A stretch of DNA of 6,285 nt from Gammaproteobacteria bacterium (lineage in GTDB: Bacteria > Pseudomonadota > Gammaproteobacteria > Steroidobacterales > Rariloculaceae), in the NCBI GenBank assembly GCA_004357505.1, contig SMWC01000077.1, positions 1 through 6,285 on the forward strand, given 5' to 3'. Below the pieces are notes generated by a model. That model was not told where the DNA came from. It searched no databases and saw only the letters and a list, made by a program, of their open reading frames with translations. The position numbers and the translations under genes are program-made. The first letter of the stretch is position 1, and every line of letters begins with the position of its first letter. Positions 1 to 6,126 of this stretch are shown here, piece after piece.

Positions 1-731
1 ACCAAGGGAATAGCGCGACGCTCGTTATTTTTCGTCTCGTGCAGATAGGCAAAACCCCGATCCATATCAACATTTGACCAGCGGAGGTTCATGAGTTCCG
101 AGAATCGGGCTCCTGTGGACAGGGCCAGGATTACGATTGTCTCGAGATAGGGGTGGCTGCTCTCCTTGCAAGCCTCTAGCAGTGCTTTTCTCTCGTCATC
201 GTCCAGGAATCTCACCCTACCCTGCGGCTGACGCAGTTTCGAGACCTTCCGCATGGGGGTGTCGTCTAACCACTGCCACTCCTTTACGGCCGCGCTTAGA
301 ACGGACGAGAGTGTTTCAAGGTAGCGATTAACCGTGCTCGGGGATCTGGGCTGCTTGGTTCGCTCAAGAATCTCTGTGGCTAGACTATCCCGCCGCCCCA
401 CAATCAAGGCGGGAGTCACATCTGCCATCGTGTAGGCTCCCAGCTCGCGATCCCACCAGTCCAGATGCCCTCTCATGGAAGGCTGATTACTGATCGCCGG
501 AAGCTTCTCCCTGCGGTAGCGGTCAAGTGCATCATGAAGGGTATGTCTACGGGCCTCACGGTTCTTGAAGTGCCGCCCTTCCCTGATGGCTGACTCTGTC
601 CGCTGAGCCCAGTCCTTGGCATCGGTCTTTCTGGCGAATGAGGCCGTTTGGGTGGGATACCCCCGCAGCCTCACCTGGACCTGATAGACCGTGCCCCCGT
701 CCTGCCGCTCTCTAGCTCTAATAGTGGCCAT
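1..731 (-). CDS. Tyrosine recombinase / phage-type integrase, N-terminal 243 residues (runs off the left edge)
   Basis: Site-specific DNA recombinase likely to integrate and excise the element lying to the left. Seen: the reading frame opens with ATG at 729-731 and stays open to the window edge. An in-frame stop at 771-773, with no ATG, GTG or TTG in between, leaves this as the only usual start. Residues about 1-55 are a small beta-rich module then a helix, resembling an arm-type DNA-binding domain. Residues about 63-168 form a helical SAM-like core-binding domain. The catalytic domain starts near 172 and shows the STGARFSEL motif with catalytic Arg209, then Lys234 in HETKNNERRAIPL, matching the beta-hairpin lysine. 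The HxxR, His/Trp and nucleophilic Tyr boxes should follow in roughly 100 residues outside the window. No good Shine-Dalgarno sequence precedes the start; a GAAGG lies too far upstream. Family assignment is firm; the type of element and whether the gene is intact are unknown. Confidence 0.93.
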   Translation of the reverse strand, partial: MATIRARERQDGGTVYQVQVRLRGYPTQTASFARKTDAKDWAQRTESAIREGRHFKNREARRHTLHDALDRYRREKLPAISNQPSMRGHLDWWDRELGAYTMADVTPALIVGRRDSLATEILERTKQPRSPSTVNRYLETLSSVLSAAVKEWQWLDDTPMRKVSKLRQPQGRVRFLDDDERKALLEACKESSHPYLETIVILALSTGARFSELMNLRWSNVDMDRGFAYLHETKNNERRAIPL

Positions 732-756
732 CTGACTCGAAATTTTACCTTCAAAT

Positions 757-766
757 CCGATATCGG
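757..766. promoter_or_regulatory. Perfect 10-bp palindrome upstream of the integrase
   Basis: CCGATATCGG is an exact palindrome centred about 30 bp upstream of the integrase start codon. It overlaps the weak -10 candidate TATCGG on the minus strand, so it could be an operator. A 10-bp palindrome can also arise by chance in a region this size, so the functional reading is tentative. Confidence 0.3.
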
Positions 767-793
767 GCCATCACCCCGTTTATCAAGGGGATA

Positions 794-810
794 ATTGAAA
801 TTACTTCAAT
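794..810. promoter_or_regulatory. Inverted repeat ATTGAA-N5-TTCAAT, possible operator
   Basis: Perfect 6-bp half-sites (794-799 and 805-810) flank a 5-bp centre, giving a 17-bp dyad. This is typical geometry for a dimeric helix-turn-helix repressor site. It lies just upstream of the TTGATA hexamer (781-786), the best -35 candidate for the integrase. Binding by a regulator is inference; no regulator gene is in the window. Confidence 0.4.
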
Positions 811-820
811 AGGTTGTAGG

Positions 821-842
821 TGTGCCAGCGACGTTTGGCACA
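821..842. repeat. Inverted pair of TGTGCCA motifs
   Basis: TGTGCCA at 821-827 is mirrored by TGGCACA at 836-842, with an 8-bp spacer. These are two members of the wider TGTGCC family in this intergenic region. The arrangement could bind a dimeric protein or two integrase arm domains. Confidence 0.6.
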
Positions 843-944
843 AAAAGTCACAACGAAACCGTCCCAGAAGGCCTAAGAGCCCCATATTCCCTGAAGCTCA
901 CAGTAGCTCCGTGGGCACACTCTGGGGGTCTAAATCGATCTCGA

Positions 945-964
945 AGTGTGCCAGGAGTGTGCCA
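945..964 (+). repeat. Tandem AGTGTGCCA direct repeats with 11-bp period
   Basis: AGTGTGCCA occurs at 945-953 and again at 956-964, exactly 11 bp apart, close to one helical turn, so both copies face the same side of the DNA. Related copies lie at 821-827 (plus strand) and at 836-842, 913-920 and 983-990 (minus strand, the last two as TGTGCCC). Short direct repeats spaced this way are typical of integrase arm-type or excisionase sites beside an attachment core. The pair also fills the -35 region of the extended -10 promoter at 967-975, so a bound protein could control that promoter. Confidence 0.65.
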
Positions 965-966
965 TT

Positions 967-975
967 TGGTATAAT
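967..975 (+). promoter_or_regulatory. Rightward extended -10 promoter
   Basis: TGGTATAAT contains a perfect TATAAT (970-975) preceded by the TGn extension, which can compensate for a poor -35. The sequence at the -35 distance (about 947-952) is TGTGCC, part of the direct repeat, and does not resemble TTGACA. The expected start is near 982. The transcript would run to the right, past the element boundary and antisense to the tRNA gene. No gene on the plus strand follows it in the window. Confidence 0.5.
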
Positions 976-1030
976 GATCCAAGGGCACAAGGAGATGGTG
1001 CACTTAACGAATTGAATTAGAATGGAAATT

Positions 1031-1075
1031 TGGTAGCGGGGGAAGGATTCGAACCTTCGACCTTCGGGTTATGAG
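1031..1075. other. Probable attachment site at the 3' end of tRNA-fMet
   Basis: Elements encoding tyrosine recombinases commonly recombine within the 3' half of a tRNA, between the anticodon loop and CCA, and restore the gene on integration. The tRNA is complete here and the integrase begins 300 bp beyond its CCA end, matching that pattern. The exact core cannot be set because the second copy lies outside the window; the interval covers the anticodon loop to CCA as the region in which to look. Confidence 0.5.
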
Positions 1076-1107
1076 CCCGACGAGCTGCCTGACTGCTCCA
1101 CCCCGCA
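1031..1107 (-). tRNA. Initiator tRNA-fMet (anticodon CAT)
   Basis: A 77-nt cloverleaf with 3' CCA encoded at 1031-1033. Acceptor positions 2-7 (GCGGGG) pair with CCCCGC. The D stem is GAGC/GCTC, the anticodon stem TCGGG/CCCGA with loop CTCATAA, and the T stem GAAGG/CCTTC with loop TTCGAAT. Initiator identity is shown by three consecutive G-C pairs at the base of the anticodon stem, an A11-U24 pair in the D stem, and an unpaired 1-72 position. Here that position is U1/U72, where E. coli has C1/A72; the mismatch is what marks the tRNA for formylation. It sits 93 nt after nuoN on the same strand with its own probable promoter. Its 3' end borders the integrase-bearing region, so it is the likely integration target. 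Confidence 0.97.
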
Positions 1108-1120
1108 ATTGCGAACGGCG

Positions 1121-1149
1121 ATGATACTAAGGGGTCGTAGTGCCTGCAA
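1121..1149 (-). promoter_or_regulatory. Sigma70-type promoter for tRNA-fMet
   Basis: On the minus strand, TTGCAG (1144-1149) and TATCAT (1121-1126, five of six matches to TATAAT) are separated by exactly 17 nt. The -10 ends 13 nt before the mature tRNA 5' end, implying a leader of only a few nucleotides. The sequence after the -10 (CGCCG) is GC-rich, as in growth-rate and ppGpp controlled stable-RNA promoters; such control is inferred. A 4-bp hairpin arm pair (GTGC/GCAC) flanks the -35. Confidence 0.6.
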
Positions 1150-1200
1150 GCACCGCTTCGCGGGGCTAAAAGAGCGAGATGTGCAGCCGGGTAGCCTATC

Positions 1201-2625
1201 CTAGGCCAGGACCCGAGCGCAGAGCGCCAACAGGCCACCGGGAAGCAACCCGAGCACCAGCAGCGCCAACGCATTGCCGCTGACGGCGAGCCTGACATCG
1301 AGATCGGCTTGTAACGGCCGGTCGGCTTCGGGTTCCACGAAGTACATATACCAAACCACGCGCAAGTAGTAGAACGCGCCAATGACCGCAAAAGAAATCC
1401 CCGTAATCGCAAGCCAAAGCAGGCCCGCATCGATTACGCTACCCAAAATAACCAGCTTGGCATAGAAACCAACGAAAGGCGGTACACCCGCCATGCTGAA
1501 CATGACCATGAGCATCATGAACGCGAACCACGGGCTTCTGGCATTGAGCCCCTTAAAATCTTCGAGCTTTTCCGCTTCAAAGCCCTTCCGGCTTAACAAG
1601 ATAATCATGCCGAACGCAGCAGCGGCGCTCAGTGCATAAACGAGCGTGTAAAACATCGCGGCCGCCAGACCTGCTCTTGTGCCGGCCACAAAACCCATGA
1701 GGATGAATCCGACATGCGAGATTGCGGAATAAGCCAACATTCGCTTCAGATTCGTCTGCGCAATGGCGATCACGTTGCCGATGCCCAAAGAGAGTACTGA
1801 AAGGACGGCCAACACGCCTTGCCAGCTACCATGTAGGTCGCCAAGCCCTTCAGCCAGAACTCGCCATGTCAGAGCGAACGCCGCAATTTTAGGTGCAGTG
1901 CCGATAAACAACGTGACGGGCGCCGGTGCGCCTTCATAGACATCGGGCAACCACATGTGGAACGGCACGGCACCAAACTTGAAGGCAACACCAACGATGA
2001 TAAACGCGAGTCCGAGAAGCGCCGCCACGTTGAGTGCGTTCGGCGCCGAGAAGTGTGTTGCGAGTTCATCCAACTGCACGGTGCCGGCGACACCGTAGAG
2101 AATCGAAATTCCGTACAGCAAAGTGCCCGACGCGATCGCGCCAAGCACGAAGTACTTCATTGCCGCCTCGGCAGCAGTTGGCGATTCACGGTTGAAGGCC
2201 ACGAGGGCATAAAGCGACAGCGATAAGATCTCCAGTCCAAGGTACAGCGTCAACAGGCTATTCGCGGAAATCATGACCATGATACCGAGCAGACCAAACA
2301 GGCCGAGGATGAAGAACTCGCCCTTGAACAGCCCCGCGCGGATCAGATAATCCCGCGAATACACGAACATCAATGCAACCAGCAGATACGCGAACATCTT
2401 CAGCACATAACCCGCGGGGTCTGCGACGAAGCTGCCACTGAACGCGATCACCGACTCGCTGACCGCGAAATACGACGAGCACGCTGCCGTACCGGCAATT
2501 GCCAGGATAGCAAGCCAATACGTGACTCGGCGCTGCTTCGTAGGCAGGAAGGCATCGATCAGTAACACCACGCAGATGGCGCTCATCAGAAAAATCTCCG
2601 CTGCCGCTGGTATAAAGTCAGGCAT
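1201..2625 (-). CDS. nuoN: NADH-quinone oxidoreductase subunit N
   Basis: Antiporter-like, proton-pumping membrane subunit of respiratory complex I; couples NADH:quinone electron transfer to proton translocation across the inner membrane. The 474 residues (E. coli about 485) are almost wholly hydrophobic helices. Key residues are visible: Glu132 in LGLEILSLSLYALVAF, Lys216 in VAFKFGAVPFHMWLPDVYEGAP, Lys246 in GTAPKIAAF, and Lys390 in PPFVGFYAK, matching the E. coli NuoN proton-channel residues. The conserved NLKRMLAYSAISHVGF segment is at 292-307. The start is ATG at 2623-2625, 15 nt after the nuoM stop. No strong Shine-Dalgarno sequence precedes it, so translational coupling is likely. It is the last nuo gene; no convincing terminator follows before the tRNA. 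Intact, no anomalies. Confidence 0.98.
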   Translation of the reverse strand: MPDFIPAAAEIFLMSAICVVLLIDAFLPTKQRRVTYWLAILAIAGTAACSSYFAVSESVIAFSGSFVADPAGYVLKMFAYLLVALMFVYSRDYLIRAGLFKGEFFILGLFGLLGIMVMISANSLLTLYLGLEILSLSLYALVAFNRESPTAAEAAMKYFVLGAIASGTLLYGISILYGVAGTVQLDELATHFSAPNALNVAALLGLAFIIVGVAFKFGAVPFHMWLPDVYEGAPAPVTLFIGTAPKIAAFALTWRVLAEGLGDLHGSWQGVLAVLSVLSLGIGNVIAIAQTNLKRMLAYSAISHVGFILMGFVAGTRAGLAAAMFYTLVYALSAAAAFGMIILLSRKGFEAEKLEDFKGLNARSPWFAFMMLMVMFSMAGVPPFVGFYAKLVILGSVIDAGLLWLAITGISFAVIGAFYYLRVVWYMYFVEPEADRPLQADLDVRLAVSGNALALLVLGLLPGGLLALCARVLA

Positions 2626-2640
2626 TAGAACTGTCTATGC

Positions 2641-4155
2641 TCATAACTTGGACTGTGCGACGTGCTCAAGAAGATGCCCCAGAGTCTGCTCCATCAGATC
2701 GATCAACGGCGCCGGCCAGACGCCTAGCAACAAGACGGCGATGGCCAATACCGTCAGAATAAAGAATTCTCGCGAACCGATATCATGCAGGGTCGCGACA
2801 CCGTCATTGGCAACCTCACCGAAGATCACCCGCTTGATGAGCCACAGAGTGTAGGCGGCACCCAGAATCAATATCGTAGCCGCAAGGAACGCCAACCAGA
2901 AACTCGCGTGGAAGCTGCCGACGATGACCAGAAACTCGCCAACAAACCCGGACGTACCCGGTAGACCGGCGTTGGCAAGCGCAAAAAACACCATCAGTGC
3001 CGAGAATTTTGGCATCGTATTCACGACGCCTCCGTAAGCGCCGATGTCCCGGCTATGGAGGCGGTCGTACATTACGCCAACACACAAAAACAGCGCGCCC
3101 GAAATCAGACCATGGGAGATCATCTGCACCATGCCGCCTTGTAAAGCCAAACGCCCCCCGGCGCTCTCCGGTGCATTGGCCATTATCGCGAAGATGACAA
3201 AGAAGCCCAACGTCACGAAACCCATGTGGGCAATGGACGAGTAAGCGATCAGTTTTTTCATATCTGTCTGTGCTAACGCCACGAACGCAATATAAACAAT
3301 CGCAATCAGAGAAAGCCCAATCATGAGCCAGTCCAACGCGTGGCTCGCATCTGGGGTGATGGGTAGGCTGAAGCGGATGAACCCATAGCCGCCCATCTTC
3401 AGCAGTACTGCCGCCAGAATCACGGAGCCGCCAGTCGGCGCCTCGACATGGGCATCGGGCAGCCACGTATGTACCGGCCACATAGGTACCTTGACGGCAA
3501 ACGCCAACAAGAACGCCATGAAGATCCACACCTGCTCGCGCATGCTTAGCGGTAGCAGATGAAAATCGAGGATGGCGTAACTACCTGTCTGAAGATACAG
3601 ATAGATCAGTGCTATCAGCATGAACACCGAGCCAAGAAACGTGAAAAGAAAGAACTTCACGGTCGCATAAACACGCCGCTCCCCTCCCCATACGCCGATG
3701 ATAAGAAACATCGGCACGAGCATCGCCTCCCAGAACACATAAAAGAGCAACGCATCAAGCGACGCGAACACGCCGATCATGAGTCCTTCGAGGATCAGGA
3801 ATGAAGCGAAGTACTGTGCGGGCCTGAGTTTGATGACCTCCCAGCCGGCTAGCACGACCAACGGCGTAAGAAACGTTGTCAGAAGGATGAGCGGAAGCGA
3901 AATTCCATCGAGGCCCAGGTAGTAGAAAGCATTGAACTGCGTAATCCAGGGCGTTTGCTCAACGAACTGCATCTGCGCCGTCGTAAGGTCAAAGCCGACA
4001 TAGAGCGGCACACTCAAGGCGAACGTCAGGACGGAGACGCCAAGCGCAACGAACTTAGCTGTGTTCGCACGCTCACCGGAGCCCAGGGCGAGTACGGCGA
4101 TGCCACCGACGATAGGCCCCCAGATCAGGATGCTGAGCAGCGGTAGATCCGACAC
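2641..4155 (-). CDS. nuoM: NADH-quinone oxidoreductase subunit M
   Basis: Second antiporter-like proton-pumping subunit of the complex I membrane arm, lying between NuoL and NuoN in the assembled complex. The 504 residues compare with about 509 in E. coli. Conserved residues: Glu143 in FWEAMLVPMF, Lys222 in AVKVPMWPVHTWLPDAHVEAP, Lys253 in LLKMGGYGFIRF, His348 in ISHGLISGALFL, and Glu407 in GFVGEFLV (the glutamate that replaces the lysine found in NuoL and NuoN). The TDMKKLIAYSSIAHMGFV segment is at 297-314. The start codon is GTG (4153-4155), 4 nt after the nuoL stop. Reading upstream to the in-frame stop at 4186-4188 gives no better start, and MSDLPLLSILIW fits the family N-terminus. The ribosome site is weak (GAG about 10 nt upstream), suggesting coupling to nuoL translation. 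Stop TGA. Confidence 0.98.
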   Translation of the reverse strand: MSDLPLLSILIWGPIVGGIAVLALGSGERANTAKFVALGVSVLTFALSVPLYVGFDLTTAQMQFVEQTPWITQFNAFYYLGLDGISLPLILLTTFLTPLVVLAGWEVIKLRPAQYFASFLILEGLMIGVFASLDALLFYVFWEAMLVPMFLIIGVWGGERRVYATVKFFLFTFLGSVFMLIALIYLYLQTGSYAILDFHLLPLSMREQVWIFMAFLLAFAVKVPMWPVHTWLPDAHVEAPTGGSVILAAVLLKMGGYGFIRFSLPITPDASHALDWLMIGLSLIAIVYIAFVALAQTDMKKLIAYSSIAHMGFVTLGFFVIFAIMANAPESAGGRLALQGGMVQMISHGLISGALFLCVGVMYDRLHSRDIGAYGGVVNTMPKFSALMVFFALANAGLPGTSGFVGEFLVIVGSFHASFWLAFLAATILILGAAYTLWLIKRVIFGEVANDGVATLHDIGSREFFILTVLAIAVLLLGVWPAPLIDLMEQTLGHLLEHVAQSKL

Positions 4156-4159
4156 GCGG

Positions 4160-6124
4160 CTAGATCTCTGATACCAACCAGCCGATCATGACCGCGAGGC
4201 CAATGATCATGGCGAAGGCATAGTGGTAGAGATAGCCCGTTTGCAAATGCCGTACGACGCCGGACACCCGCGCCACCAGACGTGCGCTGCCGTTGACGGC
4301 GACGCCATCGATCAAGAGCTGGTCGCCGACTCTCGCCAGCAGTCCAGCGACGCCACGAGTTGTCCGTGCCAGAACCTGCTCGTTGAACCAGTCGAAGTAG
4401 TACTTGTTAGTAAGGAGTCGGTGCGGCCATGACAGGCGTTGTTGCAATAGCGCGGGAAGCGCTGGGCGGAAGATATACAAGAACCAGGCCACCGCTGCTC
4501 CTGCCGCGGCCAAATATAACGCTGGTGACGTGAAATTCACGAACGCGTGGGTGACGAACGCCATCGGACCGTGAAATTCCGCCGCGAGTTCGCCGACCAC
4601 GTCCTGATGCTCGAGGACGAAGATCGAATCCGAAAAGAAGCTGCCGAACAATACCGGACCGACCGTAAACCAGCCGATCAATACGGATGGTATCGCCAGT
4701 GCTATCAGCGGCACAGTGACAACAGGCGGGCTCTCGAGGAGGTGTTCTTTGACCTGCGGCTCGATTCGTTCCTGGCCGTGAAAGACGAGGAACAGCATTC
4801 GAAAACTATACAGCGCAGTAACGAATACGCCGAGCAGAACGCACCAGAAGGCGTAACCGGCACCCCACGTATTCGAGGCATGCACGGCCTCGATCAGCGC
4901 GTCCTTCGAGAAGAACCCGGAGAACCCGGGAAAGCCGACAAGAGCGAGCGTACCGATGACCGACGTCCAGTAGGTGATGGGCATGTATTTTCGCAGCCCG
5001 CCCATCTTGCGCATATCCTGCTCGTGGTGGAGCGCAATGATCACCGAACCCGCGGCGAGAAATAACAGCGCCTTGAAAAAAGCATGCGTAGCCAGATGAA
5101 AGATTCCGGCTGCATAAGCAGAGGCGCCCAGCGCGACAGTCATGTAGCCTAACTGCGACAGCGTCGAATAGGCCACGACCCGTTTGATGTCGTGCTGCAC
5201 GATTCCGATCAACCCCATAAACAAAGCTGTCGTTGCACCGATGACGAGAACAACGCTCAGAGCCGTCGCCGAATATTCGAACAACGGCGACATCCTGGCG
5301 ACCATGAAAATGCCGGCTGTGACCATCGTCGCCGCGTGAATTAGTGCCGAGATCGGCGTCGGGCCTTCCATCGAATCCGGCAGCCAGACATGCAGCGGGA
5401 CCTGAGCCGATTTGCCCATCGCCCCGACGAACAGGCAAATACAGGCTAGCGTGAGCACCGACCACTGCCTGCCGGGCAGAATTTCTGTCGTCTCGCCGCT
5501 CAGACGTTCCGCTTGTGCGAATACTTCCGAGTAATCCAGCGAACCCGTGTACATGAGCAGCGTCGCAATTCCTAAGAGAAAACCGAAATCTCCGACGCGA
5601 TTGACCAGAAACGCTTTCAGGTTGGCGAAGATCGCTGTCTCTTTCTTAAACCAGAAACCGATCAGCAGATAAGAAACGACGCCGACTGCTTCCCAGCCAA
5701 AGAACAGCTGCAAAAAGTTGTTGGACATTACGAGCATGAGCATGGCGAAGGTGAACAGCGAGATATAACTGAAAAAACGCTGATAACCCGGGTCGTCGCG
5801 CATATAGCCGATCGTGTAGACATGCACGGCCAACGAGACAAAGGTCACTACTGTCATCATCAACGCGGTGAGGTGGTCTATCAGAAACCCCACCTCCATG
5901 TTGATGCCGCCGATACTCGCCCAGCGATAGACTGTCGCATTGAACACGGGCGCGCCGTCCCACGCGACGTCCTTCAAAACGAGCGTAGACAACACGAACG
6001 AAACCGCTACGCCTGCAGTCGCGACCCAATGCGTCCCTGCCCGGCCGATCTGTACACCGAAAAGACCGGCAACGATTGCAGCCAGCAACGGCGCGGCAAC
6101 GATGGCAAGATAAACCGTTTCCAA
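4160..6124 (-). CDS. nuoL: NADH-quinone oxidoreductase subunit L
   Basis: Distal antiporter-like subunit of complex I, with a C-terminal extension forming the long lateral helix along the membrane arm. The 654 residues exceed E. coli's 613 but resemble other proteobacterial NuoL. Seen: Glu145 in FFGWEAVGVVSYLLIGFW, Lys238 in GAMGKSAQVPLHVWLPDSMEGP, His263 in LIHAATMV, the HDIKRVVAYSTLSQLGYM segment (311-328), His347 and Lys351 in THAFFKALLFL, and Lys407-Asp408 in GFFSKDALI. Helices near 535-552 and 630-650 bracket the amphipathic stretch taken as the lateral helix. The start codon is TTG (6122-6124): it gives the expected family N-terminus (METVYLAIVAAPLLAAIVAGL), no nearby in-frame ATG fits, and GAAGGG lies 6 nt upstream. 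It starts 2 nt after the nuoK stop. Confidence 0.98.
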   Translation of the reverse strand: METVYLAIVAAPLLAAIVAGLFGVQIGRAGTHWVATAGVAVSFVLSTLVLKDVAWDGAPVFNATVYRWASIGGINMEVGFLIDHLTALMMTVVTFVSLAVHVYTIGYMRDDPGYQRFFSYISLFTFAMLMLVMSNNFLQLFFGWEAVGVVSYLLIGFWFKKETAIFANLKAFLVNRVGDFGFLLGIATLLMYTGSLDYSEVFAQAERLSGETTEILPGRQWSVLTLACICLFVGAMGKSAQVPLHVWLPDSMEGPTPISALIHAATMVTAGIFMVARMSPLFEYSATALSVVLVIGATTALFMGLIGIVQHDIKRVVAYSTLSQLGYMTVALGASAYAAGIFHLATHAFFKALLFLAAGSVIIALHHEQDMRKMGGLRKYMPITYWTSVIGTLALVGFPGFSGFFSKDALIEAVHASNTWGAGYAFWCVLLGVFVTALYSFRMLFLVFHGQERIEPQVKEHLLESPPVVTVPLIALAIPSVLIGWFTVGPVLFGSFFSDSIFVLEHQDVVGELAAEFHGPMAFVTHAFVNFTSPALYLAAAGAAVAWFLYIFRPALPALLQQRLSWPHRLLTNKYYFDWFNEQVLARTTRGVAGLLARVGDQLLIDGVAVNGSARLVARVSGVVRHLQTGYLYHYAFAMIIGLAVMIGWLVSEI

Positions 6125-6126
6125 CT

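Larger units (their letters stand above)
732..1030. promoter_or_regulatory. Attachment-site-proximal intergenic region between integrase and tRNA-fMet
   Basis: About 300 bp without a convincing gene. It holds repeated TGTGCC motifs on both strands, two short dyads near the integrase start, and a rightward extended -10 promoter. Each is listed separately. The content resembles the attachment and regulatory arm of an integrative element, with integrase-arm or regulator binding sites next to the crossover point; this is inference. No clear leftward integrase promoter stands out. One weak candidate is TTGATA (781-786) with TATCGG (757-762) at 18-nt spacing; another is a lone TAAAAT (742-747), which would give an almost leaderless transcript. 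No GC-hairpin plus T-run terminator is visible downstream of the tRNA. Confidence 0.55.

Noticed and set aside
774..790. CCCC...GGGG hairpin upstream of the integrase
   Set aside because: Only a 4-bp stem with a 9-nt loop and no T-run; not a convincing terminator or riboswitch.
751..885. 44-codon minus-strand reading frame (MGLLGLLGRFRCDF...) ending 20 nt before the integrase, in the position of a small excisionase or regulator
   Set aside because: No recognisable fold or helix-turn-helix, GGGA lies too close to the ATG, and the frame runs through the repeat and dyad region. Probably chance.
974..1015. 13-codon plus-strand frame (MIQGHKEMVHLTN) after the TATAAT
   Set aside because: Its start overlaps the -10 hexamer and precedes the expected transcription start; too short to support.
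1104..1113. 10-bp palindrome CGCAATTGCG across the mature tRNA 5' end
   Set aside because: A hairpin would have no loop, and half of the palindrome is the fixed acceptor sequence; likely incidental.
1140..1163. Possible terminator between nuoN and the tRNA (CCGC-GAA-GCGG followed by GTGC/GCAC)
   Set aside because: Both stems are only 4 bp and no T-run follows; the second overlaps the tRNA -35 element.
1017..1430. 137-codon minus-strand frame overlapping the nuoN 3' end and tRNA
   Set aside because: It reads through the whole tRNA-fMet gene and out of frame through nuoN; no family similarity seen.
4547..5065. 172-codon plus-strand frame, and other long frames opposite or overlapping the nuo genes
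   Set aside because: They lie wholly within nuoL, nuoM or nuoN, which are firmly identified; their charged, low-complexity translations are typical of antisense shadows.
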